DNA from: Rugalucina vietnamica
Lineage: Eukaryota > Mollusca > Bivalvia > Lucinida > Lucinidae
Direction of reading: 5' to 3'
DNA: 64,000 bases
Assembly (NCBI GenBank): GCA_964017185.1
Contig: OZ024870.1
Location: forward strand, 57,538,312-57,602,311
Position 1 is the first letter of the stretch, and every line of letters starts with the position of its first letter. Made by a program: the position numbers and the translations under genes. Below the pieces are notes generated by a model. It was not told the DNA's origin. It did not search any database and was given only the letters and a program-made list of their open reading frames with translations. Shown here piece after piece: positions 11,101-24,700 of the stretch.

Positions 11101-14100
11101 AAAATGAATGGATTTCAGGCCATTGCTGACCATAAAATAAGAAGAAATCTATATGTGGTACAAACTGCAAACCCAGGGCAAATTCTATTCAGTGGCATTC
11201 ACTGCTTGTCTCTACATCAGCATTAGTTGTGAAGGCCCCTGCCCATTGGGGCATAGGTGAAATAGATGGGCTGTTTGTGCCTCCAGGCAAAGCTTCTAAT
11301 CTACTGACCATCTGACGCATATATCTGAGCCTGCCCAGGAAAAGTAGTTTAGTCAATCCATCCATACATACATGTATAAGCCTTATTGGCTTAGTTGGGT
11401 GGTTATATTTATGAAGCATATTTTGAGTGTCATGAAATCCTAATGTTGGGTAAAAGTCCTGTAAAATGGAGGCAACGTCCCAACATGACCATTGCTTTTA
11501 AATGGGACATAAAGCATCAATTCAAACAAACAAAGTAGTTGTGAAGCATTTTCCTCTGGAAAAGCTACTTTGCTCTGATTTGAACCGCGTGATGAGAAAA
11601 CTGGATTTTTGCCTATGCGAAATCAAAGGCGCAGATCAGATGTGCAGTAACTGCACAGCTGATCAGCGCCTTTGATTTCACTACTTGGATAGTACAATCT
11701 ATCATCTTGTTAAATCAAAAATTTCAAGCTTTTAGCCTTTTTGTGAGACTGTACAGGCCTGTTTATGTGGGACTTGGTCAGAAACCTCGAAGATATGTTT
11801 TCTCAAGGCATGGCTTATTTAGTTTTAGGCAGAATCCTGTTGTCTGATATTTCTATTAGTTTTATGGAAATATATTCTCATTTTAGCTGAGAGCCAGAAA
11901 GTCCATCCACAAATCAAGGAACACAGAGAATGTGTACTGACATTGATACATACCTACCTAAAAGGTAAATGAATTAAAATGTTTTGTGCTTTGATAAATT
12001 GCAAATATCTTGCATCATAAAAACGTTGGTTTTCTTGTATTAAGGCAGTCTGGTCAGTGCCTTTGTGGACCTCTGCTTTGTAGATAATTGTAGTATTTGT
12101 ACAGTTTAGATTATAAAGATTGAGAGGCCGTTATGATGAAGAAGTAAAGCCAAATGCCTTATAAGTCAAATGTTTCACTTCTAATGGGAGGTAAATCCAG
12201 AGGGCAACGTGTTTTCAAAATTTGAGCACCTTTTCTTTGATCTATTTTGCCTGGCTTCCATGAATGAAAAAAATGTTACATTTCAGTAAATGTGTTAAAA
12301 TTTGAAAAAGAAAAGCAAAGCAATTTAGCATGTGTATAATTTTGGTGATCCATTATTGAAAACACTTAAAGTTATAATAGCTTAATTCTTTTCGTTTCTG
12401 AACTCATCAGGATAACATGTACGTAAAATATATACCTCCTTATATCCACATTTATTAAGTAAAACTGGGGTCTGCAGGGGTGATGCTATATTTGTTCTCA
12501 TATTTTTTGCTCCAAAACATAGATTGTGGGTACTCATTAGACGACTTGACAAGAAGGTTCTATTGTATAGCCATAATCAGTGTATTGAGCAAAAATATTA
12601 AGAATCCCTTTGTTTCAGATGCAATTTTAAATTTTTACAGCACAGAAAAAATCACTGTATATTGCATGGACAAGTTTCTGTAATGCATTACGAAAACACA
12701 TCCATGAAATATACACAGATTTTTAAGTCACAAAAATTGAAAATTTCAATGGAAAAAAATGTGATATTTTTAATATTTTTGCTCAAAACATAGATTGTGG
12801 GTACAAGTTAGAATCACCTCAGTGAGGCGATTCTAACAAGTACCCCCCACAATCTCTGTTTTAGAGCAAAAATAAGAAAAATAAGTACAATACATAGACA
12901 TGTTTTCCTGATGATGGACAAATTTTCATAATGTTTCAGCTGTATGTAAGATTTACAGTGAGCAGAGAGCTGTCAGGGTAAAGAGAGTGGTGGACAGAAA
13001 ACGAATGTGAGTTTATAGAAATTGAGCAGCAGTGTGAAAAAAAACAATCTGGGTTTCTGACCAGGTTCGATACAAACCGGCCTGAACTGTTGCAGAAAAA
13101 GGCTAGACGCTTCAAATTTCAGATTTAAGAAGGAGAGGACAGTTTGCACTGTCTGTGTTGCGAAAAACATAGACGCTGATCAGCTGTGCAGTTACTGCAC
13201 AACTGATCTGCACAATTGTTTTTGTCTATGCATGTTGTTGGTTTTCTTATGCGACGACTCCGTTTATTTTAGATAAAAGTCAAGATTTCAGGCCTTCAAG
13301 TCTATTTCTATAAACAGTTTTTCTCTAGCAATCTTTCAGTCAGTGGCCATCATTAACTTTGCTGATATTTACAGGTAGAGTGGCCACATTGTTTTCTTGC
13401 CACCTCCCTCGTGACAAGCTTTGCCCCGTTTTAATTGTTTAATTAACAGAACAGGGAACCAAAATGACCAGCGCCATACCTGTCAATATTTATTTTAGAC
13501 CATTACCTTAAGAATTTGTGGTATATCGTACATTACATTACCCACTCATTTATGAAAAATTGTGTTAGGAGAAGTTTTAATGAGTATCATGAGCATAAAC
13601 ACACAAAGCATTGCTGGTGATTCTACTTTCCATTTGAATAAATTGACTTGATTTTATTGATACAAGATGGTTTATGCCATTTTACCAATAAAAAAAGTGA
13701 CAGATAGTTTTTTGGATGGTGAATGGACTCATTTGCTGAGCTAAAACATGTGAAAATCACTCAAAATACACCAGTTTTCATCCTTCTGGTGCCATAAGCT
13801 TTTTCATCATGTTAAAAAATGATACAAATATCAGTCGGGAACGGAGATGGGCCTGGCGTAGGATTTTAAAAACAAAAATCGCGTGCGTTCGTTCTGTGGA
13901 ACTACATTGAATTTTTTAAGCCTGATTTCGCTACATGCATTTAACCTTAAAATGCTCATTTTCTTGTGTGAATTCATATCAAATGACAGGGGGAATACAA
14001 ATGACACTCATTAATCGTTTCAAAAAGAATGGTCCCATACCTGGTTTGATTCTAGTAGGACTGAAGAGCCGCTTCAAAGTTGCGGGTTTTTTACCGGTTG

Positions 14101-15659
14101 TCGGTACCCTCGGAAAATATAAAAAAAAGCAATAACTTGCCATTAAACTGGAAATATTTCATCTTGACAACCGAATAGAGCATGAATTTTCCTACCTTTG
14201 TGCAAATTTTCAGCCAAAATTTTAATGGGGCGAAACGAACTTGCCACTATTTAAAATTCAGTTTCGGTTTTGAGAACGAAAAAAAAAGAAAATGGCGTCT
14301 TTTTGGACCAAGGATCGTTTGGAAAAAAGTACAAATTATGGGATTTAAAGTCTTACCGTGCCAGTGTTACCCAGTGCCAACACGGGCAAGTATAAAGTGG
14401 AAAATCCATTATTCCATTTATTCTCATTAGAATTTAACACAACAAAATGATGTCAACATTGAAAACACAAAACATGTATCGATCAATCCTGCAAATGTGA
14501 AATCACAAGTGACGTAATAAATCAGCTGCTTCGAAGTTCAAGGACACGCATTAGTGGCGTGTAAGGTAACACGCCACTAATTCAAAAGTGATTTATTCAT
14601 ATAAAAATTAATACAAGCTGGGAATGCATGGACAAATGTGTTTTAATACGTTCGTGTCACCAAATATTATTTGCACGTGCTGAGTTTCGAGTACAGTAAT
14701 TGGTACAAACGCTAAGTGGGTGCATTAATTGGACACCCGAGTCTGGGCTATGGCCTTTCCAGTCTTAATTTTATTTTGTGGTGAAACAAGCGAGATACAA
14801 ACCGCCCAGCGGGGATGGAAGTGGAGTGGGGGTTCTCTGAAATATTTTGGATACACAAGGGAGGTTGACATTTTTGGTTCATTTTGAATTTCTTTCTTTC
14901 TTTTTTGTTTCTTTTCTTTTTCTTTCTTTCTTTCTTTTTTTTTTTTTTCTTTTTCTTTTTTTTATTTTTCTTTTTTTTTTTTCAAACAAATCAGAGTCCC
15001 GCCCCTCCCGGGTCGAACCGGGTGGTATACCGACCAATTTAAAAATGTGAATCATGGCCGCGGGAATGGATACCAGCAGTTTGACACAACTTGCAACAAT
15101 ACGAAGTTTTATCATTGATCAGTGCTGACACTTAGGCTCAATGGGCCCTTATTTGTGCTACTCCCTTTGTAATCGTTAATCACCCCATGGGCGGTTTGCC
15201 TTTATTATGTCAGGGTGAACATTTGTCACCAACATGACAGGCATATACATGTACCAGCCGGGTTTCGAACCCGCAACCTCAAGATTGCTAAGTGAATACG
15301 CTATCCATTACACCACCGCGGCTGTACATACGTCAAAACGTGAAACATGACTACCTTGGTTTGTAAATGAAAACTACAATGGATTTTAAGGGGATATCGT
15401 CAATCTGGGGAGAAGGGCCATTAATATTTTCCGTGATCAATTGATTAGGGATAAGTAGAAAAAAATGTAAGGGATCTAGGGAGCAAGCATAATTTTTTTC
15501 TGGGGGGTGGGGGGTGAGAGAGCAAAGAGCAGGGAATCGAGGAAAAGCATCTTTAGGGATCTGGGGGAGAAAAATCTTTTTTCATGGAGAAGAGTGCTAA
15601 GCCCCCCCCCACCCCCCCACCCCCACCCCCACCCCAAACGGCCTAAGAATGAAAAAAAA

Positions 15660-15702
<43 letters not shown>

Positions 15703-18700
15703 GAGGAGGAGGAGGAGGAGATAAATCGTTGGACTGTCACTTAAGTTGAAAATGAGGCTACATTGTACGTCATTGTAAGTTCGGGGTTCTACCAACGGCG
15801 CCATCGATGTAATTTGACGCTGTACTTTTTCTGATACCTGGAACCATGCATTGACATTGACATAACAATGGTAATTATTATATTCAGTCTTTTTAGTGAT
15901 AATATTGTTATTGTTTGAAATCACTGATGATTTGTTCAAATACCCGATGGTGCCAATAAAAATTGGCACCCGTGGTACCATTAAGTAAAAATCGAACGCA
16001 TACATAGTCATGTGATGCATGATGTCATATCTTTATGACGACACAGGCTCATAAAAACAGACTGATGACATTGTCATTGAAAGAAACAAAAAAATGAGTC
16101 AAAAATGCAACTGTTTGCAAAGAGTCTTCCGTGTAAAATCAGTGAAAATGTAGGAGCAGCTTTGAGATGATGTGAAGATATGCATAAATGAATCCGTGAG
16201 TACGTTTATTGTTTAATGTAGACCTTCCGATAAATCTGGTCTCATTTTAAGTGTTGAATAGTCACTGAACTTTCTAAAGTCCCTCAGTTATTGTTGTTTG
16301 TCAAGAAAATCGCTCTTTTCATCGAGCTTTTCCCCAGCTTTTCATATGCCTTTGAGACATCAGCTGTTTACCACGTGTTGTTTCATCTTACTGCGGCTGC
16401 GCAAAATGGTTTCGAGTGTCAAAATTTTGTTCATGTTGGCGGACAAATTTCTCGTGTACTGAGTAAACTGGAAGTCACACATTTTGCCCAAAGCTAGATT
16501 GACATCTCTTGAGCGGTTTATTAAAAAATAATCGATTTTTGTGATGGGGCGAAACGAACTTGCCACTATTTGCTGGAGGCACTGTCACGACATGACCGTC
16601 TTAATCGATCATGGTGGCCAGATTGGGGCGCTGATTTTGGCGTCTTTTCTCATCTATCTCGAGTGTTGGATTGAGTTAACGTTGAAATAATGAACGCTAT
16701 TTTTCACTACATATATTTATTTCATGGTCTATTGTACAGTATTCGTGTATTTTGTGTGTAAACACACCGGAAGTAGGACAGCGATTTTGTGTTTTCTTGG
16801 GGAGACAAAATATAGTTCCAAATCGCGGAAGCAGAAAAATAATAGAATACAGTAACCGCCCATAGTTACCGTCCAACTGTATGTCAAACATATCATACAC
16901 CATTACACTCTTTAAAAAAAAAGCAGTTGAATGTGTACTGTCATGTCGTTTTTGGTATATGATACACATTCAAATCTGAATAAATGTGTATCTGCCCAAA
17001 TATTTTTGTAATTTATGTGGTACGCAGCAGGCTTATCTAAGGCCCTGTTAGACATAATAAAAAGAATGCCAATATGATGCTTTATTGTGAAACATTAGAT
17101 AATACATGTAACTTAAAAATATTTGTAAATTTTGTATCCACTGCAGATCCAGGATACAGCCAGAGAGGCAGCTAAGTAGAAGACTATCCAAACCAGATGT
17201 AGCAGAAACAGATAAAGATATGTCAGCTAATGCTCAGATAGCGGATGATTCTACAAGAACAGATATCAGTCCAAAAAGTGAGTAAAATACAAATATAACT
17301 GAGCCGCCTCATGAGAAGACCAACAATGTGGTTTTTCAGGAGGTCCGAAACAAACTGGGCTGTACCGTCACAGAAGATGACTAGAAGCTTGAAATTTTGG
17401 ATTTAGAAAGTGAAGGAATTGTACTATCCGAGTTTTGAAAACAAAGGTGCTGATAAGCTTCGCGGTTACTGCGAAGCTGATCTGCGTCTTTGATTTCGCC
17501 TATGAAAATTGTTGGTTTTCTCATGAGGCAGCTCATATGTACTATACCTTGTTGAATCTATAATTGATCCTTTGTATTTAAGTTGAAGCTTGAAGGAATC
17601 AGTAGGTGACCGAACATGATATCAAGACTAACATTTACGACATCAATATCATTCTCAAGCCTGCAGAGCACAGTCACACACACAGTCACTCGCCTTGTAA
17701 ACTAGGGGTCACACATTTGGTCCCTGGCAGGCTTCTCTGGTCTTTCTTGGGAGACTTCCAACCAAGGTCCAGTCTTCATTTGAGCAGAACACACGACACA
17801 AACACCACAACTGCGAGGTATAATATTCTGGAGTTGTTCAAATCTTTATAGCCAGTCCATCCAGAGTGCTGATTATAAAAGCTCCTCCCACCTATCATGA
17901 TTATAAAAGCTCCTCCCACCTATCATGATAGTGATGATGAAATTACTGCTGAGGCTGTGGTTGGACAGTCTGGTTTGTTTAGTTTGTAGGTGCCTTACTT
18001 TGTTCAGAAAGCCCTGAGATAACTTTCGTGTTGTATGTTTACAGCCAGTCCATCCAGAGTGCCCAGTATAGAAGCTCCTCCCAGCTATGGTGATTCTGAT
18101 GATGAAATTACTGCTGAGGAAGCTCAAATGGTGAGTCAATGTCAATTGGTTGTAAAACAATTTTTATATCCTTCTCGGCTGTTGATGAAATTCAGATTGC
18201 TCAAAACCACCAGTTTGAAACTGATTTCTTTTGTCATTTATTTTGAAATACAAGAATCCATAAACAGTAATGATATACATACAATGTGTCTTTTATTCTA
18301 AGTTATAGTTAGGGTACCGAATCAAGAAAAAAATAGCAGAATATAGCGAGTCGAAGACGAGCTGCCCCTTCTCATCCTCACTGTGCAGTTTACCATCTTG
18401 CGGTATGACAGAACAACATAACTAATTCGCACCTCAAATTCCAATGTCAGGAAGCTACTTTGGAAATGTTGTATCTGTGAAAAATTAACAAGTCAGACTA
18501 TAAGAGTGGTGAATGAGATTATCCCTGGAACAGCCAAATTTAACTCAAATAAGCCTGGCATCATTTTTATGGGACATAGGCAAACAGTATAGCCCCAGAT
18601 GCGACGCCGCAGAACGCGGCATCCCATCTGGGGCTATTCTGTTTGCTTAGAGGAAATTCATCGAAAAGAAGAATAAAAAATTAAGATCACTTCTGATGCC

Positions 18701-21700
18701 CCTAAAATTAAAAGTGGACTCACCCAAATGATAATGATAGGTAAGTCCATTTGTCATATATGAGTTAATAGAGTGTGTTGGCCTAATGGTACAACATAAG
18801 ACACCAGTGACGTGTTAAGAGTTGGTATCTCATCAGCACTGTGAGCCACCTCGTGGGAAAACCAACAATGTGATTTCCAAACAGGTCTGACACAAATCAG
18901 GCTGCACAGTTACAGAAGCAGGATAGAAGCTTGAATTTTGGATTTAGGAAGAAGAGGAAGTGTACTATCCGTGTAGCGAAAACAAAGGCGCTGATCAGCT
19001 TCGCGGTTACCGCGAAGCTGATCTGCGTCTTTGTTTTCGCATATGCAGATTGTTGGTTTTCTCACAAGGTGGCTCACTGTGTTGTATTATTCAGCAAGAT
19101 GTACAGGTTAATACCAAGAAAGCATTTACTTATCCAACATGACTGAAAAATGGTTGACTTGGACGTCAAACTACAATTCAGACAAGATTAATGGAAGAAA
19201 ATTGCCTTTGTTTACCATTTATTCTGTTAAATTTTCAGTTTGAGCAGGAAAATAAAGCCATGTTTGAAGAAATGCACAGTCTTTCAGAAGAAATCAGGTA
19301 CATTTTAATGAAGGTTTTAGATACAGGTCAACAACATTATAATGCTATCTTTGGGGTCCAGGGAAACAAGACCACATTAGAAGTGAAGCCATGTTATAAT
19401 AACTCATTGTGAGGTTATTTACAATATACATACAGCAATATAATCATTTTGGGAGCCATGCCATGGCAGTGTTATATTGAAAACTGTACTATAGTGAAGC
19501 ACATTATAATGAGGTTGAACTGTACTTAATATGTTACAACAGGCAATAAAAGAGAGTGTTTCGATAGTTACTAGCTTGTACCTCCATAGTTGAGCTTAAA
19601 GTGAGCCCATGAATGTGTTAGGTAGTTTGCATGTTTGATTTTTAGACCAGGCACATGTACTGTAAATTTGGAAATTTTGTGTGACTTATTGTGCGAGTTT
19701 TCTTTTTCCAAATAATTTGCGAGGTCTGATTTCGCGAATGAGATTCTTTTTAAGCAAAAACACTAAATTTGTTGGGTAACAAACTCACGAATGTTCGTGA
19801 AAGTTAAGTTCTTGCGAACATTTTCAAAGTTAAAGTATCTACTGCCCAGCAGGCACATGACGTCAGATCGACGTCGATGCGACATCATGACGTCGCATTG
19901 ACGTTGACATGACATCATTTTGACGTCATGTGCACGCTGGGTAATTGTTAGTTACTGGTGTAAGTGCTTTTTAAAGTATGACATATTCAGGAAAGTATGG
20001 TTAGAATAAAAGACCATCCTAACATGACCATGGATATGTAACAAGAAATGAGCCTCATCATGAGAAATCGGGATTTTGCCAATGCGAAAACAAAGGCGCA
20101 GATCAGCTGTGCAGTAACTGCACAGCTGATCAGTACCTTTGTTTTTGGATAGTTCAATCCTGCTTCTTCTTTAGTTCCAAATCTCAAGCTTCTATCCTTT
20201 TTCTGAGACCATACAGGCTGGTTTGTGTCAGACCTGGTTGTAAACAAGGCTTTTCACGTGTCGCGGCTCAAATGATAGAAGTATGTGTTAAAGAAAAGAC
20301 TTCGACAAATGAGTTCTTTTTAACTGAATGTTAATTTAGAAATTGAAAATGTTATGAGTAGTCTGCCTAGATTATGATGTTATCTTGTTTGTGGGTGAGC
20401 CCCCCCTGGCCTTCACATCAGTCTCTAAGGTTGAAAAACTTTATGCTCAACATTTTGTATCTTGATATTCACTTATTTTTTTTTTCAGTAAAATTCAAGG
20501 AAAAGTAGTTGAGATTGCTAGTCTTCAAGAAGTTTTTACAGACAAGGTTTTAGAACAGGTAAGACATCTTTGTAAATTAAATTTCAATGCAATAATTTTG
20601 TGGGTTTCAAAAAGAGAATTAAGAATAAACTTAGTTTAGAACCTTTCTAATTGTTGCTTCAAATGACTATGATAGTAAACTGTTTTATGATATATTAATA
20701 GATTAATTTTGTCAGATTTTCTCATTAAGTGGCAGTCATGGTCTGGTATTGTAGTCGGTTCAAAAGCTTCATGAAGCTTATGTTCATTGTTATGAATCTT
20801 GCCGTCTCAAAATAAATATTGTCTTGTCTTGTATTGCCTTTTCATCAGAATATTTTAGCGTTTGGGTGGGAATACCAATAATCTGGGTTTCCGACAAAGG
20901 CCGACGCAAACCAGGCTGTAAAGTAACTTAAACAAGCTAAAATCTTGAAATTTTGGGTATAAGTAGAGGAAACATTAAGTCATGTGATATAAAGGCCACA
21001 ACTATGGGCAGGGCGACGTCAAAACCAACCAGTGACGTTGTTTGTTTACTCTTGTTGACATGACGTCGGTCGCGTATCGCCATGACGTTAAGCGCGAAAA
21101 TTTGACGTTTTAGCTGTCCCAAAATTATGTTAAGTCGGATTTAATGTCAAATAACATGGAAATGAACAATGATATGTGCAATTGAAAATATGATACTTGA
21201 TTGATAATATAAAATGTAAATATCAGTATTGAAATTCAGATTTTAGCTTTCACTGGATAATGAAAAACATTAGTTGTTAATGTCTCCGAAAATCCCTTTG
21301 GGCTTCACAGACATTAAAACAGCCTAATGTTTTTCATCATCCAGTGAAAGCTAAAATCTGAATTTCAATCCTTAAGGACGTTTGCTGCTAACATTTGACA
21401 TTTCGGAACTTCCGGTTCTTCTTTTCTTGAATATCTCGAAAACGGTTGCAGATATTTTCCTAATATTTTATATTTGAACACATATTGATAATATGCATTG
21501 AATGAGCCATGAAAATTGTCAATCTAAGAAATTTCATTTTTTCACCCCATTTTCTGCAACTTTTCAGAAAATTTTAGTTGTCAGTAAAATTTAGGGGGTA
21601 GTGTAGATTAAACTTGAATATTACACATCTTCAAATTAATTGCACTAGTTCGATGTTTATTTTAGCAGCAGTATATGTTTACAATACTGTACATGGTCTT

Positions 21701-24700
21701 CTAAGTCATTCTTTGTGTTTTTGGTGTGCTGGTTTTAAAATTTAAGGTGGTTTTATGAAATGGGCTTTTAGAAACAAAACAGCCAAAAAAGGCTGAAAAT
21801 GGCGATTTTCAAGTTGTTGGTTCTCTCTTATATGCTCACTACCCTATATATTTCTTTCTTTTATTCGAACAATATTACCAAGCTCTATGTTGTGTGAAAA
21901 TACAAGAAAAAGTTTGAATCAACAAATATGGGTTTGGTACATTTCAAAATATTGATTTTTTCCGACTTTTCAAGTATGGGGGTAGGGCTGGAAAAGGAAT
22001 CGTAAAATTTTGTCATCCACTCCAAGTTGCAAATTTTTCTATGCTTTTGGTCCAAAATTGTCTGCACTACGTAAATATTATTACTTTTGAAAGCATTCTA
22101 GGTGTATTTTTGTTCTAGACTGGTATGTTTCAAAAAATTAAAAATCAAATTAATTTTCCCAAATTTAAAACGTGGTGCTCAGAAGTCTCATTCAGAGGCC
22201 TGTAGCTTGAAAAAATGCACACTACCCTAGATTTATTTTGTTTTCAAATGTCTTGTGTTGTATTTTGGAATCAAAAAAGTGTGGTTAAAAAAAAAGTTTG
22301 AATACTTTTTCATTGGCAGCGAACATCCTTAAATAAACATGTTGACTCTGTTGACTAGGAAGAAGATATAATGAGGATTGCAGACACTGCAGTACATACC
22401 ACCGAAAATATTAAAGATGCAAATGAAGAAATAAGAGAGGTAATTGGAATCTGAATACTAATGTTCTTATATTGATCCAAAATGTAGTCAGGATTTCAAA
22501 ATTAGGTTTTATAACCAGTTCTTTATAGCTCACCGGAGCCGAAGGCTCACAGGTGAGCTTATAGTATACCCATGATCTGGCGTCCGTCTGTCCATCGTCC
22601 GTCTGTCGTCATCCACAATTTCAAAGATCTTCTTCTCTGAAACCGCTTGGCTAATCAAGTTGAAATTTTATGTGGAGCCTCCTTGTGTAGTGGCATTGAA
22701 ATTTTCTTCGTGATATCTTGGTCACATGACCAAGATGGCTGCCACGCCCATATATGGTAAAAACCACTCAAAAATCTTCTTCTCCAGAACCAGTTGGCCG
22801 ATTTCCACGAAACTTGGTATGTAGCATTGGGGACTTCAGCCCATCATAATTTGCTAAAATGATGACCATAGGATGACCTTGACCTATTTTACGGCAAGGT
22901 CAATTTTGGAAACATAGGCTTTTACATGGGAAAAAGTGAAAACTATGGATTTCTTTAAAACTATTGCAGCCTGAGGCCTGAAAAGTGGTAGATTCAAACA
23001 ACTAATGGAGTAGATGAAGGTATGGTGATTAATTTAGGTCAAGGTCATCTCTTGACCTTGGCCAGTCTGTGGTCCATACACACTTTTCAAAGATCTTCTT
23101 CTCTGAAATCGCTCGGCCAATCAAAGTGAAATTTTTTGTGGAGCATCCATGGGTAGGGGAGACGAAAGTTTGATCGGGAAATCCAGGTCACATGACCAAG
23201 ATGGCCACCACGCCCATATATGGTAAAAACCACTCAAAAATCTTCTTCTCCAGAACCGGCTGGCCAATTTTCATGAAGCTTGGTATGTAGCATTTGGGAC
23301 TCCAGCCCATCATAGTCTGATAAAATGATGACCCTGGGATGACCTTGACCTATTTTACGGCAAGGTCAAATTTTGGAAACATAGGCTTTTACATGGGGAA
23401 AAAGTAAAAACTATTGATTTTTTGAAAACTATTGCAGCCTGAGGCCTGAAAAGTGGTAGATGCAAACAACTTATGGAGTAGATGAAGGTATGTGATTAAT
23501 TTAGGTCAAGGTCATCTCTTGACCTTGGCCAGTCTGTGGTCCATACACACTTTTCAAAGATCTTCTTCTCTGAAACTGCTTGGCCAATCAAAGTGAAATT
23601 TTATGTGGAGCATCCATGGGTAGGGGGAACGAAAGTTTGATCGCGAAATCCAGGTCACATGACCAAAATGGCTGCTATGCCCAACTATGGAAATAAACAC
23701 TCAAAAATCTTCTCTCCAGAACCAGCTGGCCAATTTTCGAGAAACTTGGTATGTAGCATTTTGGACTCCAGCCCATCATAGTTTGTTGAAATGATGACCC
23801 TAGGATGACCTTGACCTATTTTACGGCAAGGTCGATTTCGGAAACATAGGCTTTTACATGGGAAAAGGCGAAAACAATGGATATTTTGGAAACTGTTGCA
23901 GTCTGAGACCTGAAAGTTGCTCGTTGCAGACAACCAATGGAGTCAATGAAGGTAAGTAATTAATGAAGGCCAAGGTCATTTCTTGACCTTGACCCAAGGT
24001 CATTTAAATATCAAAATTAAAATTATGGTTTTCTGTGAAATCACTGGGTTTGGAAACTATTGCAGCCTGAGACCTAAAACTTTGCAGATGCAGACAACTT
24101 ATAAATTCAATAAAGGTGTGTGAGTATTCAAGGTCAAGGTCATTTCATGCTGACTTAATACTCCAGGATCAGGCTTCAGGTGAGCGTTCTCAGGACCAAT
24201 GGTCCTCTGGTTCTTAAAAAAAACACGTTTAGGATGGCTTTGTGACATATGTTTTGAACATTAGGAAATCAAAGAGACCTACTCAGTAAATATTTCTGCA
24301 TGACTAGACTATGCCACTAGCACATTGATGTAGTATTGGTCTCTGAATCAAGAGGTCCTGGATTAAAACACAACAGTGCTGGGTTTGTACCAAAACAAGA
24401 CACATGTACTCCCAATATCACTGTTGAATATACAGGAAGCAATGACTTAGTCCTGCCATGACTGAAAAGTTGTTGAATGGCATTTTGAACCACAAAATAA
24501 ACTTTTGTGCCATATCTAAATTCAAATATTCCCAATCACCCAGCAAATACATATATTGCCAATTTTACCTTTTTCAAGCATTGTCAACTCCATAAAAATG
24601 AAAATCCTATTCAGTTTCATTAAAATTCAACAAAATGAATTATAGAAAGCTGTACTATTTTGCATATATGAGCTGCATCATATAGAAACCGACAGTGTGG

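Noticed and set aside
14990..15035. Second tRNA-derived SINE on the - strand
   Set aside because: Only a B-box-like string and an A-rich tract can be seen; the head is too incomplete to annotate as an element.
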